A DNA stretch of 64,000 nt, taken from NCBI RefSeq assembly GCF_963422355.1, contig NC_085098.1:5411765-5475764 (forward strand), in the 5' to 3' direction. The position numbers and the translations under genes are program-made. Within the stretch, counting starts at the first letter, position 1, and each line of letters opens with the position of its first letter. The DNA comes from Corticium candelabrum. Lineage: Eukaryota > Porifera > Homoscleromorpha > Homosclerophorida > Plakinidae. Shown one piece after another: positions 12,384 through 24,064 of the stretch. The notes below the pieces were generated by a model. The model did not search any database. It saw only the letters and a list, made by a program, of their open reading frames with translations, and was not told the origin of the DNA.

Positions 12384-12833
12384 ATTGGCACACCCATGGA
12401 GTCAACGTATTCTAAAACGATCCAGCAGGGAGGATGGGTTTGCTGCCCACACAAGAGAAGAGAAGAAGACCTTTAAGGATACAGAAGAAATTCTACCAGG
12501 ACGGACATCATCAAAGTGTATCCCACTAGTGTTTGAGCACTTTGGTAGATGGGGCCTGCAAGCCGATGCCTTCTTACACACTCTCTCAAAACAGTGCAGC
12601 CGTATGGAGGAAGACGCCTTTCGTAGTGCAGAACAATTCAAAACTTTTTGGAGGAAACGGTTCTCTTTGATTCTTCAAAGATGCAATGCAAAAGTAATCC
12701 TCAAAAAGTTGTCAAGAGTTTCAGAAATGAAGAATGACATGGACAAGCTTTTTGACTTTAATGTACAGATCCAAGTCCACTAATGTTTTAAAGTATTTCA
12801 CTGTGAAGGACTGGTTTATCATAGAAGTTTTTC

Positions 12834-12866
<33 letters not shown>

Positions 12867-13515
12867 GGTGACCAGTGATGAAGAGACTGTGAAACCAAAA
12901 CATGTTACATAAGTTTATAATTAATCAAAAGTGTTGTACCTGACAACATGCCACTTACTCAACTTTGTAACAAGAGAATAATTTATTGATATCAACCACT
13001 GTAATTTAATCACTTCTACACAAACCTACTTCATGTCATATGTTACAACCAATTTGCTTACTTTGCTGAACTTGTCACTCATTGTATCTACTTTCATGAC
13101 TAAACTAAGTCGATGATGTTTAGTGAACTGATAGCCGCCGTGCAAGACCCTGATGCCGGTGTTCCACTCGGCGAGCACAAGAATGAACTGAAAACATACA
13201 AAGACCGTTTTGCTGGTGTGTTGTGTGTCTTATCCTCATCTAAGTTTACTTGCACAAAAATTTTGTTTGTTGCATGTGAAAGTTGTGAGTTAATTGAGTG
13301 GTTGTTGTCGTGGTTGTTTGTCACAATGAGGGAGGAAGGATGTCAATTATCAAACAGTCTGTTGAATGAAGCGTATCTACAGCCAGTGGGAGGGTTGAAT
13401 AAAGAGTCGTTCAAGAAGCATTCGCATTGGAAGAAGTTGGCGTTTGTGGATGGTGTAGGAGCTTTTTATAGATTTGTAAGTTTGTGTTTAGTTGATTTGA
13501 TCTGCATGTTTGGTG

Positions 13516-13546
<31 letters not shown>

Positions 13547-14071
13547 ACAGAAATTTGAGTGTCGATTACTGTGGACACAGTACACACTACATGACATTGC
13601 CATGTATGTCTACTACTTCATACTTGTTTCTAGTTGTCTTATTGTGTTCTTCCAGTCTGCTCTCACACCATCCAAGCCAGTAGAACAGTGTTTCAGTAAA
13701 TTGTCAAGAAATGCAGAATTGACCGGTTCAGAGACAGACTCGGGTTCTGAATGTGGCATGCAGACACAGTGTGGCACTTCAACAGTCGGAAAAGAAAATA
13801 TTTTTACTTACTTAATTAATTAATTAATTATGTGTGTGTGACATGTGCAGATGGGTCAGTCAGGTGGAAAAATTGTGGAAACAACAAGGCAAGGATTCTT
13901 AATGAAAAAGGTACGTTGGATGAGAAAGTGGCTATGTGTGCATGTTGCTAAAGAATTGGATGTTGAATGGTTTTGTTGTTGCAATAGTGACATCGGATAC
14001 ACAACTGGAAAGCGAGGAAGTCTGTATTGCACAAGGGTGCATGTGGTTTGCTGTATTATCAAGGATCTAAG
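11424..14071 (+). CDS. Pleckstrin-like PH-DEP-PH gene, apparently broken
   Basis: Likely membrane-phosphoinositide adaptor. Exons: 11424-11549 (C-terminal half of a PH domain; FLLQAPDTETRDSWAEVI), 11619-11689, 13124-13219 (ELIAAVQDPDAGVPLGEHK, start of DEP), 13283-13475 (DEP; CELIEWLL, LLNEAYLQPVGG, FVDGVGAFYRF), 13656-13784 (acidic/Ser linker), 13851-13910 (start of PH2; TRQGFLMKK) and 13988-14071 (NWKARKSVLHKGACGLLYY). PH-DEP-PH order is that of pleckstrin. Exon 13988-14071 begins with TGA exactly where this PH family usually has Gly (KKG-HR-NWK), so the copy may be a pseudogene or carry a nonsense allele. The first half of PH1 and the end of PH2 were not located. A tandem (CTGT)n tract and a LINE fragment fill the large intron. 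Confidence 0.6.
11750..12381. repeat. Long degenerate (CTGT)n tract
   Basis: About 630 bp of TCTG/TGTC repeats with interruptions, open in several frames only because of composition (Ser-Val-Cys-Leu runs). It ends directly against a LINE fragment; a shorter tract at 12836-12866 closes the other side. Confidence 0.9.
12385..12783 (+). pseudogene. LINE 3'-end fragment
   Basis: A 132-codon frame with EHFGRWG and FWRKRFSLILQRCNAKVILKK. The same C-terminal block (IWRKRFSIQLQKCNAKVI) ends the REL-type LINE near 60050-60110, so this is the truncated tail of a related retroelement. It is bracketed by (CTGT)n tracts and lies in an intron of the pleckstrin-like gene. Confidence 0.7.
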
Positions 14072-14089
14072 GTATTGTTTGTGGTAGAA

Positions 14090-14123
14090 ATTTGCGTGTG
14101 TGTGTGTGCACGTGTGTGTGTGT

Positions 14124-14189
<66 letters not shown>

Positions 14190-14190
14190 A
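14090..14190. repeat. (GT)n microsatellite
   Basis: About 90 bp of GT repeats with two GCAC interruptions, immediately after the PH2 exon donor at 14072. Confidence 0.9.
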
Positions 14191-14732
14191 TTTGCATGCA
14201 TGCCTGATCAGATGTTGACATGTAGGTTTATGGCAGTTGATCAGAGCAAATGAAAGGAATTGGAGACTGTTTGTTCTCACTCGAAATGGCAACAGCTCAA
14301 TGTAAACTCACTTTATTCATTTAGTTGTGTGTGTTTGTTTTGTTTGTTTGTGTAATTGTGTGTCCATAAGTGTGAGGGTGTTTGTAACTGTTTTATTGGA
14401 CTGCAAAGTATTGTGGTTGTCATTTTAGGAAATGTGTGTTGACAGACAGATAGACAGACAAACAGACACAAAATAGTTTACCTGCTTTAGTAACTTTATG
14501 TGCTACAGAACCATATTGTCTGCATTGTATCTCTTATGCTATCCCAACTACACATCAATGCCCCTCACTTATTCTTAACCATTCTTTTTGTATTTCACCT
14601 TTCACACGTGTTGATATCAATCAACATAAGCTATTAACCCATATTTGTAGTGTCTGTCTGTCTCTCCTCTTCTTGTTCACTTTGTCATTTTCCTTTTTCT
14701 ATCTCATGCACCTTCATGTTTCATAGACAAAA

Positions 14733-15173
14733 TTGTATCTGCCGGTCATCCCAGTTATGCAAGAGTTCTTGCTGATTGATTGTTCTATACTACAGACGTG
14801 TTGTGACATTCGTGAGAGTTTGGTTTTGTGGAAGACTCTCGCAGTAGCCGATGGAGACAACCAACCTGTTGAGTGGCTATCAATCCACCCAGTAGACCTC
14901 GACGTGATCATTCCCGACTTCATCGAATACAGAAAGAAATGCAATTGTGATGACTTGATGAAAGGCAATTTGTGTTGCAAAACTCTCACACATCAGAGTG
15001 GATCAATGACGTTCTGTATTGCCTGTTGTGGATGGAGACTTGAACTTGACAAGTTGGACAACAGAGTTGTTGCTGTACACTACAAGAGTGCACGTGTCGG
15101 TCCACGGATGCAGCTGTTCCATGATGTTGTGTCATTAAGACTTGTCCATGCGTTCTCGGCGCTATACAAGTAG
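14733..15173 (+). CDS. Hypothetical exon(s), unassigned
   Basis: A 146-codon open frame ending in TAG with no family I recognise. It follows the pleckstrin-like gene on the same strand, so it could hold 3' coding sequence. A competing frame at about 14950-15030 reads DERQFVLQ then EWINDVL, resembling the C-terminal helix region of a PH domain, but it is preceded by two stops. The region may therefore be a decayed PH2 end. The start coordinate only marks the open frame; no ATG or splice site is established. Confidence 0.3.
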   Translation: MYLPVIPVMQEFLLIDCSILQTCCDIRESLVLWKTLAVADGDNQPVEWLSIHPVDLDVIIPDFIEYRKKCNCDDLMKGNLCCKTLTHQSGSMTFCIACCGWRLELDKLDNRVVAVHYKSARVGPRMQLFHDVVSLRLVHAFSALYK

Positions 15174-15344
15174 CTAATAGGTACAGCATCATGTGACTTG
15201 CACTGGCGGTATGTGTGGCTATCATTACACAGGAGCTTGTTGGTTGATCTTACTAAAATAGGGTATAAAGCCTTAGGGGTGTGTGGTGTGTGTGTTGTAA
15301 GTATACTTACTGTCCACACTAGACCAGAATGGATCGCGATCCGA

Positions 15345-15515
15345 TCGCGAATTATATGATGAGAGATCTAGCAAGTGGCTTCCTCTTCCACTGATGACAT
15401 ACAAACGGTGGTTACATGCTGCATTCTCAACTCAGAATGGAGAACTCATCACAGCCGGAGGGTTGGATGAAGAACTCCAAACCATCATGTCAATAGAAAG
15501 TCTGAAATGTCCATA
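15345..15515 (+). pseudogene. Duplicated 3' end of the Kelch gene
   Basis: Encodes [16 protein letters not shown] and [15 protein letters not shown] before a stop, close to identical to 8348-8499 (last Kelch blade), and the following UTR also resembles 8520-8560. The 5' boundary is abrupt at about 15345. Nothing upstream supplies the other blades, so this is probably a fragment left by tandem duplication of the Kelch gene. Confidence 0.8.
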
Positions 15516-15814
15516 ACATTTTGTGTTAACAAATTACCTTATTTTTAGTTTGTGTGTATTTGACATTTTGTTACGTTTATCCGACTGTATGTTTATGGAA
15601 GATACTTGGCGTGTATGCAAGTGTAAGAGCATCTAATGATACCATATTATATTATTATATCACATCAAGCTCCATATTCACGTTTTTCTATCAAACATAC
15701 CTCCTTACATCAGCAAACGTTGAGAAACCGCTCAAATCTCATAAAGCAATAATACCATCTATTATCATTCAGCAACAACATAATCCATATTCCTCGTGTG
15801 TACAACTGTTTATA

Positions 15815-17839
15815 CAGACATGGGCATAATTATGGAGCCACCCTGAGCATGTGACCCAGATTAAGAAGTTATTAGACTTTCTCAGACAGTCCAAGTAGAT
15901 GCATCTACAGTGACAGCTGCACTTTGTAGTAAATTAAAACAAGTCATAATGGTGAGGTAATGGCTCTGATTGTGCCATCCACATGTCTGAGATTGCAGGA
16001 GATGTGTGACCTGTTGAGACACATGACTGCTTCTTGCTGCCAGTTCAATCAGTAAGTTTGAAAGTTAATAATCAAAATCATTTTTCAAAAAGCTTCTAAA
16101 CAATAAAATGACTTTGTTTATTTTAGAAGACATACTCAAAGATTAAATAGAGACTATACGTTTCAGTTTACTTGCATATTCTGAGTCTCTTCTCATCTGC
16201 TCTTGTGACGTCACAACATGAACGGTTTAGACCAGCAATTGAGACTAAAATTCGTTGGTCACTGTTCTGCATTGCTAATGTCCTGTCCAGTCCTTTCTGT
16301 CACAGTCCAGTTAGCAAAGATTGCTGACGGAGTGACTTTAGGTTTGCAACAATGTACAGAAATATGGCGACTGTTATAGAGAAATCAGCTGTTTCGATTG
16401 AGCGCTAAGCGATTTCTAGCGGGGAAATGGTCAGCTGTCTTCTCAAATCACCTGTGCTTTCTCTCAAGTCGCATTCAGCTGATTTTTTCAGTATCTCACG
16501 GTCGTGTTCTATTGCGTAAATGCCAAGCGCTCGCCAACTCAGCCCACGTTCTAGAGGCAAGATCGAAGGTCTCCACCAGACGGACTTGTCTCATCGTGAA
16601 ATTGCCAGATTGGTAGAAAAGTCTCATGGGGCAGTACAGAAGTACGTGAAACGATGGGAAGAAGGCAGTAGTGATTACATCAAGCGATCTGGAAGGAAAA
16701 GATCAACGTCGGCTAGGGAGGATCGTTTACTCGAACAACTTGCACTTACTGACAGAAAGGTGACGACGAGACGGTTGCAAGGTAGACTTTCAGCGGCATG
16801 TGGGAAGTCATTGTCCCGAAGAACCATCACTCGCCGTCTCAGGGAAAAAGGAATTTGTGCTCGCCGTCCATGCAAGAAACCGCAGTTGAATCGTGAACAT
16901 CAGCGATGTCGACGTGCGTGGGCGGTCACCCGTCGTGGCTGGACGTTGGAGGACTGGAAACGTGTTGTCTTTTCCGATGAGGTGAAAATCAGCATCGGAA
17001 GTGATAGTTGCCTGTAGGTGTGGCGGAGAAAAGGGGAGGAATTTAGCGCAGAATGTTGTCAGCCAGTAGTGCCGCATCCAACGAGCATTATGCTATGGGG
17101 TTGCATCAGCTTTCAAGGTGTAGGCTGTCTTTATCGCATACGAGGCCGTCTGAATTCAGAAGACTACCAACAGATCCTGGGTGATGTCATGCTGCCAGAT
17201 GCTCGTCGTTTAGTCGGTGAAGATTTTATCTTCCAGCAAGACAACGCGACAATTCACACCTCGCGCTCAGCCAGGCAATGGCTGCGGGACAACGAGGTTA
17301 CTGTCTTGGACTGGCCTGCTAAGTCGCCAGATGCAAACCCCATTGAAAATCTATGGCATGTTCTGAAGGTTCGGGCAAATGAAAAACATCCTGAAACCGA
17401 ACAAGAGTTGTGGGAAGCAGTGCAGATGGCTTGGCGCGAAATACCCCAGGGATTAATTAACAACCTGATAGAGAGTGTCCCAAGACGAATTGAGGCTATA
17501 GGACAAGCGAGAGGAGGAGCAACCAAGTATTGAGAATTTAACGGAGTGAGTGTGTGACCCGGCTTTTTAAAAGCCACAAATTTCTTCAAAGAGAGCGAAA
17601 TCCTGACATGGTAATGCAAGGGGGCGGTGGTTAGTCTGGTCATCCCTTAATCGTTTTGTTGCTACGAGTTGTCAAAGCGTCCAATCAAAACAATATCAAT
17701 ACTCAATTAGCATGATTTGATGTAGAATCAGATGCAGCTTTAGGCGGGTCAGCAGGTATATTCATAAATCTGCAATGTTCTGTTGATTTTCCTGCCTCAG
17801 CTGATATGAGGGGTGGCTCCATAATTATGCCCATGTCTG
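15815..17839 (+). mobile_element. Complete Tc1/mariner-like transposon
   Basis: A 2,025-bp element with 29-bp perfect terminal inverted repeats (15815-15843 and 17811-17839, starting CAGACATGGGCATAATTATG). It is flanked on both sides by the TA target duplication (15813-15814, 17840-17841). It carries one transposase frame at 16520-17533. About 700 bp before the frame and 280 bp after it are non-coding. Confidence 0.93.
16520..17533 (+). pseudogene. Tc1-family DDE transposase with one in-frame stop
   Basis: A 337-codon transposase, the usual Tc1 size, from ATG 16520. N-terminal paired-like helix-turn-helix region (LSHREIARLV; residues about 1-110), then the DD34E catalytic core: first Asp in VVFSDEVK, second in FQQDNATIHTS, Glu in SPDANPIENLW with exactly 34 residues between the second Asp and the Glu. 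All three catalytic residues are present. The frame is broken only by TAG at 17015-17017, between SDSCL and VWRRKGEE. A single nonsense codon and intact TIRs point to recent activity; the protein as read is not full length. Confidence 0.92.
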
Positions 17840-17841
17840 TA

Positions 17842-18718
<877 letters not shown>

Positions 18719-20827
18719 TGTTGTGTACTCACGGTAATACTCTGTTAGACTTCCAGTCTCACGTCCGTTACACAAGTACAGTACCCGGCTACACAACAAC
18801 TGTTCCCCGGATATGCCGGGCCACTACTCTACACCCCCTGTGCTATTCTGAAACAACGCAACCCAACAGCGCTAAAACTAGTGCTAACACAACCAATCAC
18901 TTTGCATAGTCCGTAACATATTCTGCCAAGCGAGCGGGTGGTAGTACTCTCCGCCCTGACCTGGTACATGTGGCATTTCCTCCTTCTGGTACTGGTGTGG
19001 GTGGCTCTGGTATCTGACATTCGTTAGGAGCTTCCTGTCTGCTGTCCATTTCTTGTTGTGTCTGTGTTTCCCCCTCTTGCCAAGCCTGCATAAATCTCCT
19101 CAATTCGAGGGAGTGGGTAGGTGTCTATCTCTAGCTGTGGGTTAACGGTCACTTTAAAATCGCCGCAAATCCGAACGTTGCCTCCTTTCTTGACAGGCGT
19201 AACTATTGGCGCCGCCCACTCGCTGTGCTGTACCCGTTCTATCACGTCCTCAGACTCCAGCCTATCTAGTTCTTGCTCCACGGCTTTCTTCCTCGCGAAA
19301 GCCACCGGTCTTGCCTTCCAAAAACGTGGTGTGCGGTCACTCCGCAACGCTATTCGGGCCTTGATGCCTTTCATGCGCCCCAACCCCAATCCAAACACAT
19401 TGGGGTGTCTTGCTAGCAGGTCTTCTAGTTCTTGAGTTGCGTTCAGATGGAGGAGTGACCATTGCAGTCGGATGGCTTTCAGCCATTCTCGTCCCAAAAG
19501 AGCTGGCCCTTTTCCGGGTAGTACATACAAGGGCAACTGTTGTTTCTGGTGATTATGTTCTACGTTCACTGTGCACACTCCCATTGGTTTGACGGTCTCT
19601 CCAGTATACGTGTGCAGCAACAGATCTGTCTCTTTGATGGAGACCTGCTGTCTTAGTTTCCTCTTGTATTCCTCATGACTTATGACTGATACGGCCGCCC
19701 CAGTGTCTAATTCCATGACAATGGGTTTCCGTTCAATTTGCACCTGTACCTCCATGGCGTGGTTTCTTCCAAGACTGAACAAGTTGTACAAGTCACTGTC
19801 ACTCTCACTATGTTCCTCCTTCTCCCATGCTTCCAGGCATTTCATCGCTGGTTTCTTCTTATTTTCCTTCCGAATTGGTCCCTTGTCAGATTGGACTTCT
19901 TTTCTTGGACCTGGTTTGGTCCTGCACATCCTTTGTACATGTCCCTGTTTTTGACAACGAAAACATGTAGCTGTTCTAAATCGACACTCTCTGGCTTCAT
20001 GTGCTCCTCCGCATCGATAACATGTGGTTGATCCCGTTGTCATTTGATGAACCTCAGCCATCCCGACCGTGTCTTCGTGTGGTCGTGGTTGGAGTCCTGC
20101 CTCTCCTCTGAGCGTCTCCACATCCCTACTGGCTTGCTCCATTGCCACACAACGTTGTACGGCTTTGTCAAACGTAAGGTCAGTCAACGTCTCTCCTAAT
20201 AGCGTCCTCAACATCCGATCATCTTTGATACCCGCTATGAATCTGTCTCTGAGACGCTCATTTCTTTGGTCATCGTGGAATTTGCACTTTGCTGCTAGGT
20301 GCCTGAGGACTTTGACAAAATCACTCACCGACTCCGTAGATTTACGCACCCTAGTGTCAAATTCATAACGACTCACGAGAGGAGATTGTTCGGGCTTGAC
20401 GTGGTCCTTTACCACCTGTACGATCTGTTCATATGTGACGCCGCCGTCGCTAGGTGGTGTTGGCGCCAACAGGTCCTTGATCAATTGGAATGTTTCTGTG
20501 GGAACATTCGTCAGCAAGATTGCTTTCTTGTGCTGCGCGTTTGACACACCATTAGCCACGAAGAAGAAATCCATCTGTTCCGTATAGCTTGGCCAATCTC
20601 CTCCCGGAACGTAGCGACTCGGCTTCCCTAGCAGTGGTCCACGGGGTGCGTCTGCTATCTGTGCTCTGCCGTTGCTAGCTTGTGGTTCTTGATCGACCAT
20701 CCTCGTCGCCAGTGTTGTGTACTCACGGTAATACTCTGTTAGACTTCCAGTCTCACGTCCGTTACACAAGTACAGTACCCGGCTACACAACAACTGTTCC
20801 CCGGATATGCCGGGCCACTACTCTACA
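18719..20827 (-). mobile_element. Gypsy-type LTR retrotransposon, internally deleted
   Basis: Two 115-bp LTRs (18719-18833 and 20713-20827), TG...CA ended and identical by eye, with the 5-bp target duplication ATAAC at 18714-18718 and 20828-20832. On the minus strand the 5' LTR is followed after one base by a primer-binding site (TGGCGACGAGGATGG, 20698-20712), and the 3' LTR is preceded by a polypurine run (CACAGGGGG). Total 2,109 bp, much shorter than a full Gypsy element, because most of pol is missing. Confidence 0.95.
18897..20700 (-). pseudogene. Gag-pol remnant of the deleted Gypsy element
   Basis: Read on the minus strand from ATG 20700, which lies at the primer-binding site. Order: Gag, two zinc knuckles (CX2CX3HX4C then CX2CX4HX4C, about 20040-19920), an aspartic protease with the DTGA active site (about 19700), then the start of reverse transcriptase (EWAAPIVTP, NVRICGDFKV). 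The frame breaks near 19080 and resumes in another frame with the C-terminal tail of integrase (GRRVLPPARLAEYV, about 18900-19000). The rest of reverse transcriptase, RNase H and the integrase core are lost by one internal deletion. As left it cannot move unaided. Confidence 0.88.
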
Positions 20828-20832
20828 ATAAC

Positions 20833-21017
20833 CAAATGTAATAAATCCTTAAAAAGCATCAATATATTTGACTGTTGTAAAGGAGGGATGCATTTCTCAA
20901 TATATTATTATTATTTGTTGGAAGAAATCGAAAGCATAACCAACACACCCACTATTATAATTGCAATTCCGTGCATTAATTGACTATACACTTGGGGACT
21001 GTTGTGTCATGAGTTTG
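20833..21017. other. Spacer before the CARD-WW gene
   Basis: AT-rich DNA without a recognisable gene between the Gypsy element and the conserved promoter block. Confidence 0.5.
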
Positions 21018-21046
21018 ACACATGCGAGGATGGTGATTGGCTAATA
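21018..21046 (+). promoter_or_regulatory. Conserved promoter block, second copy
   Basis: ACATGCGAGGATGGTGATTGG matches the block at 5718-5747 upstream of the CARD-Kelch gene. It includes an inverted CCAAT core. A possible first exon (ATG at 21066, donor GTGAGT after TTATCG) follows, but its phase does not fit the next exon. Confidence 0.45.
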
Positions 21047-21364
21047 GTCTAGATGACATCAATTGATGCGCACACTTGCCAAGTGTCGACGAGAAGACGT
21101 CGTGTTATCGGTGAGTATTCCGCGTGTTTGTGAGTCTATCAAACAATTGATAGAATCGCTAGTGAAGAATCTCGTTTACAATATCGTGTTCATCTCTGTC
21201 TCTCGACGTCGGTGCTCTGTTGATCGTCAATCCTACCGTTTGTCGTCACGTTGCCGTCTCGCAACGTTTATTGCTGTGCCGCACGCGTTTATATTGCAAT
21301 TTAGGGCTGCAAGAGAGCAGCAGATCGCGCGAGAGGTTACAAGGATTGAAGGCTGAGTGACTGT

Positions 21365-21439
21365 GGTCTCGCGTAGCCAGACCTTACCGTCGCGCCATTT
21401 CAATTATGACGCGGTGGTAGGGTCTGGCTACGCGAGACC
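21365..21439. repeat. Palindromic MITE (CGCGTAGCCAGACC arms)
   Basis: GGTCTCGCGTAGCCAGACC at 21365 is inverted at 21421-21439, with an imperfect stem between. Related to the palindromes in the two hAT-like copies and to a remnant at about 30914-30950. Confidence 0.8.
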
Positions 21440-21503
21440 GAGATTACTTGGTTGCAACATTGTCATCTTATTTGATGATAAATTGACATGATTGTTGTAA
21501 TAG

Positions 21504-23730
21504 ATTTCGTGGAGCGCACTCAATCAGAGCACACAGCCACTACTTCAACTGCATGTGCAAATTCTGAGTTACAGTCTACAACACAGGAAGATGAGAAAAT
21601 CATGTCTCAGTCTACCTTACGTAAGTTTGGTATTTTGGGTAATTTTTAGTTAAATAATTTGTTAGTTACCTACATGGCTGTAGGAATTGACCCTAAATGG
21701 GAAACTCATTTGAGGCCCCAATACATGGAGGTGGTAATACTCTTATGTCCAAGTTGGCATCACCTTACCTCCAGACTTTATAGCAAACATCTTCTCACTG
21801 CATCGGAGGAGGAAGAGTTCAACAAATTGTCTAAGTCCAAGTCAGAAGAAGAAGTGGCAAAGGAAATTTTGGGTGTGCTGTGCAAGCAAAGCGTCGGATC
21901 GTTTGAGAAATTTTGTGAAGTTCTCAGTGATGTTGGAGATTCTACTTTAGATGATCTGGTCAAGCGACTTCGTCAAGACAGCATTGAGAGTAAGGATTTA
22001 TTAGAGCAAATGTCTTGCATGTTAGTATGAAGCATGGAAATTTAGATTGGGCCGATCTAACGCGCGTTAATGAAAGGGTTTGTTTAGTCACGTGATATTA
22101 CATTAGGAACTATTATATAGTATTTCACCTTTATATAAATGTTTTAGTATCCCAATGACTGAAGCTAAAATTTGGAATCAATTTGGGGAGGTTTTAAGGA
22201 TTGATTAATTTAATACAAACTTATTTAATCAGCACATAACATACAGGCAATTTTGTTCTGAAGTTTTGCACATTAGTAGACATAAGTTTATGCCATCCTA
22301 CTGTGCCCTTAATTAATATTAGTTAATAGTTAATAATACTTATTAATATTAATATGATTTTAATATTAACTAAATGTTTGAATAGACAATGCGGAGCACA
22401 CTAAACCAGCAGTCTCGCCCATTGCTTCAGCTTCATGTGCACATTCTGAGTTACAGTCTACAACACAGGAAGATGAGAAAATCACGTCTCAATCGACTTT
22501 AGGTAATTTTTGTATTTAAGTTTCTATGTATATTTCTACTTCATAATGTGCTTTGTATATGAACACAGTGGAAATGAAAGGTGGAGACACACAAACAGAC
22601 ACTGAGAGTGTGACACAGCCATTAGTGATGTGTGAGCATGCATGGCTCTCACTCATGTCTCGTGTTGAGCCGTGGTCAGCTATTCGAATGAATTACTCTT
22701 TCCTGTCTCGATGCCTTTGTTTTACCACTGAATTTCTCGGCTGTCTGTATGAACGGTTTCTCATATCCAAAGACGACTTCGATGCTCTAAAGAACAACCG
22801 TCTCACTCAAGAAGGAAGAGTACATCTACTTGTCATTGATATTCTTCCCACTAAACCGATTGTGATGTTTCCCACATTCTGCAACATTCTTCGTGTTGTC
22901 GGTCAGTCACATGTTGCTGACAAGCTGGAAGAGGATCCTGTGAAAGTTTCTCTCTTTCCACAAGGTCTCATCACTTGTGTTTATGTTTGTCTCTGTATTA
23001 GTTAACAATACACACATGATATGTAATGTAGGGACAACAAGGTCACAAGAAACTGTGAGTCTTCAAAGGCAAGTGGAGCTGCTGCTTGTTAAAGTGTCTC
23101 AACTAGACAGGGAAAGAAGAGTAGCCGAGGAAATGGCAAAACAGGAGAGACGACGAGCTGATGCTGAAAAGATACGAGCAGATGCTGCAGAAACACGAGC
23201 TTGTAATGAGAAAACTCGAGCAGATAGTGCAGAGGCTCGAGCAGATAGTGCAGAGGCTCGAGCAGATAGTGCAGAGGCTCGAGCAGATAGTGCAGAAACA
23301 CGAGCAGATGGTGCAGAGGCACGAGTGAAGGAAGTGGAGACAGAAAAGATGGGAATTGAATGGACAAATTTGTCATTTCGATGTTATCATCAACGTCCAG
23401 ATAATTACAAGCAGGCAAGTGACATGAGAAGCTTTGATCTCTACATATCACACATGCATGTACATGTCTAGCCTTGAACTTCCAGACCAAAGAACGCACG
23501 AAGCGTGCGACTCTAGTCTGAACTATAACGGTACAAATTGATTTGGCCAATAGTCTTCTAGAATAATCGGACATTGGCATTGGATTAGCAGATTGGACAA
23601 ATTTGGCTTTTCGTTGTTACAAAGCACAACATGTAAAAAAGGTGAAGGAATGGGAGGTATACCATATATACTACCATATGATATCACTGCTTTTTACTGA
23701 AGGTCTATTTTGGTGGGAGTTTCCAGGGTG

Positions 23731-23785
<55 letters not shown>

Positions 23786-23817
23786 ACACACACACACACA
23801 CACGCACACACGTGTGC

Positions 23818-23884
<67 letters not shown>

Positions 23885-23952
23885 ACGCATGACACACACA
23901 CACACACACAACATGCGCACGCGCACACACACACACACACACATGTGCACGT

Positions 23953-23990
<38 letters not shown>

Positions 23991-23996
23991 GCACGT

Positions 23997-24064
<68 letters not shown>

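Noticed and set aside
11694..12476. 260-codon frame of Ser/Val/Cys/Leu repeats
   Set aside because: Composition of the (CTGT)n tract, open in three frames.
13113..13823. Single 236-codon exon for the DEP region
   Set aside because: The open frame runs through clear intronic sequence, including a (CA)n tract; splice sites give a better DEP domain.
14950..15040. PH2 C-terminus (DERQFVLQ, EWINDVL)
   Set aside because: Suggestive, but preceded by two in-frame stops and without a supporting splice; kept only as a remark.
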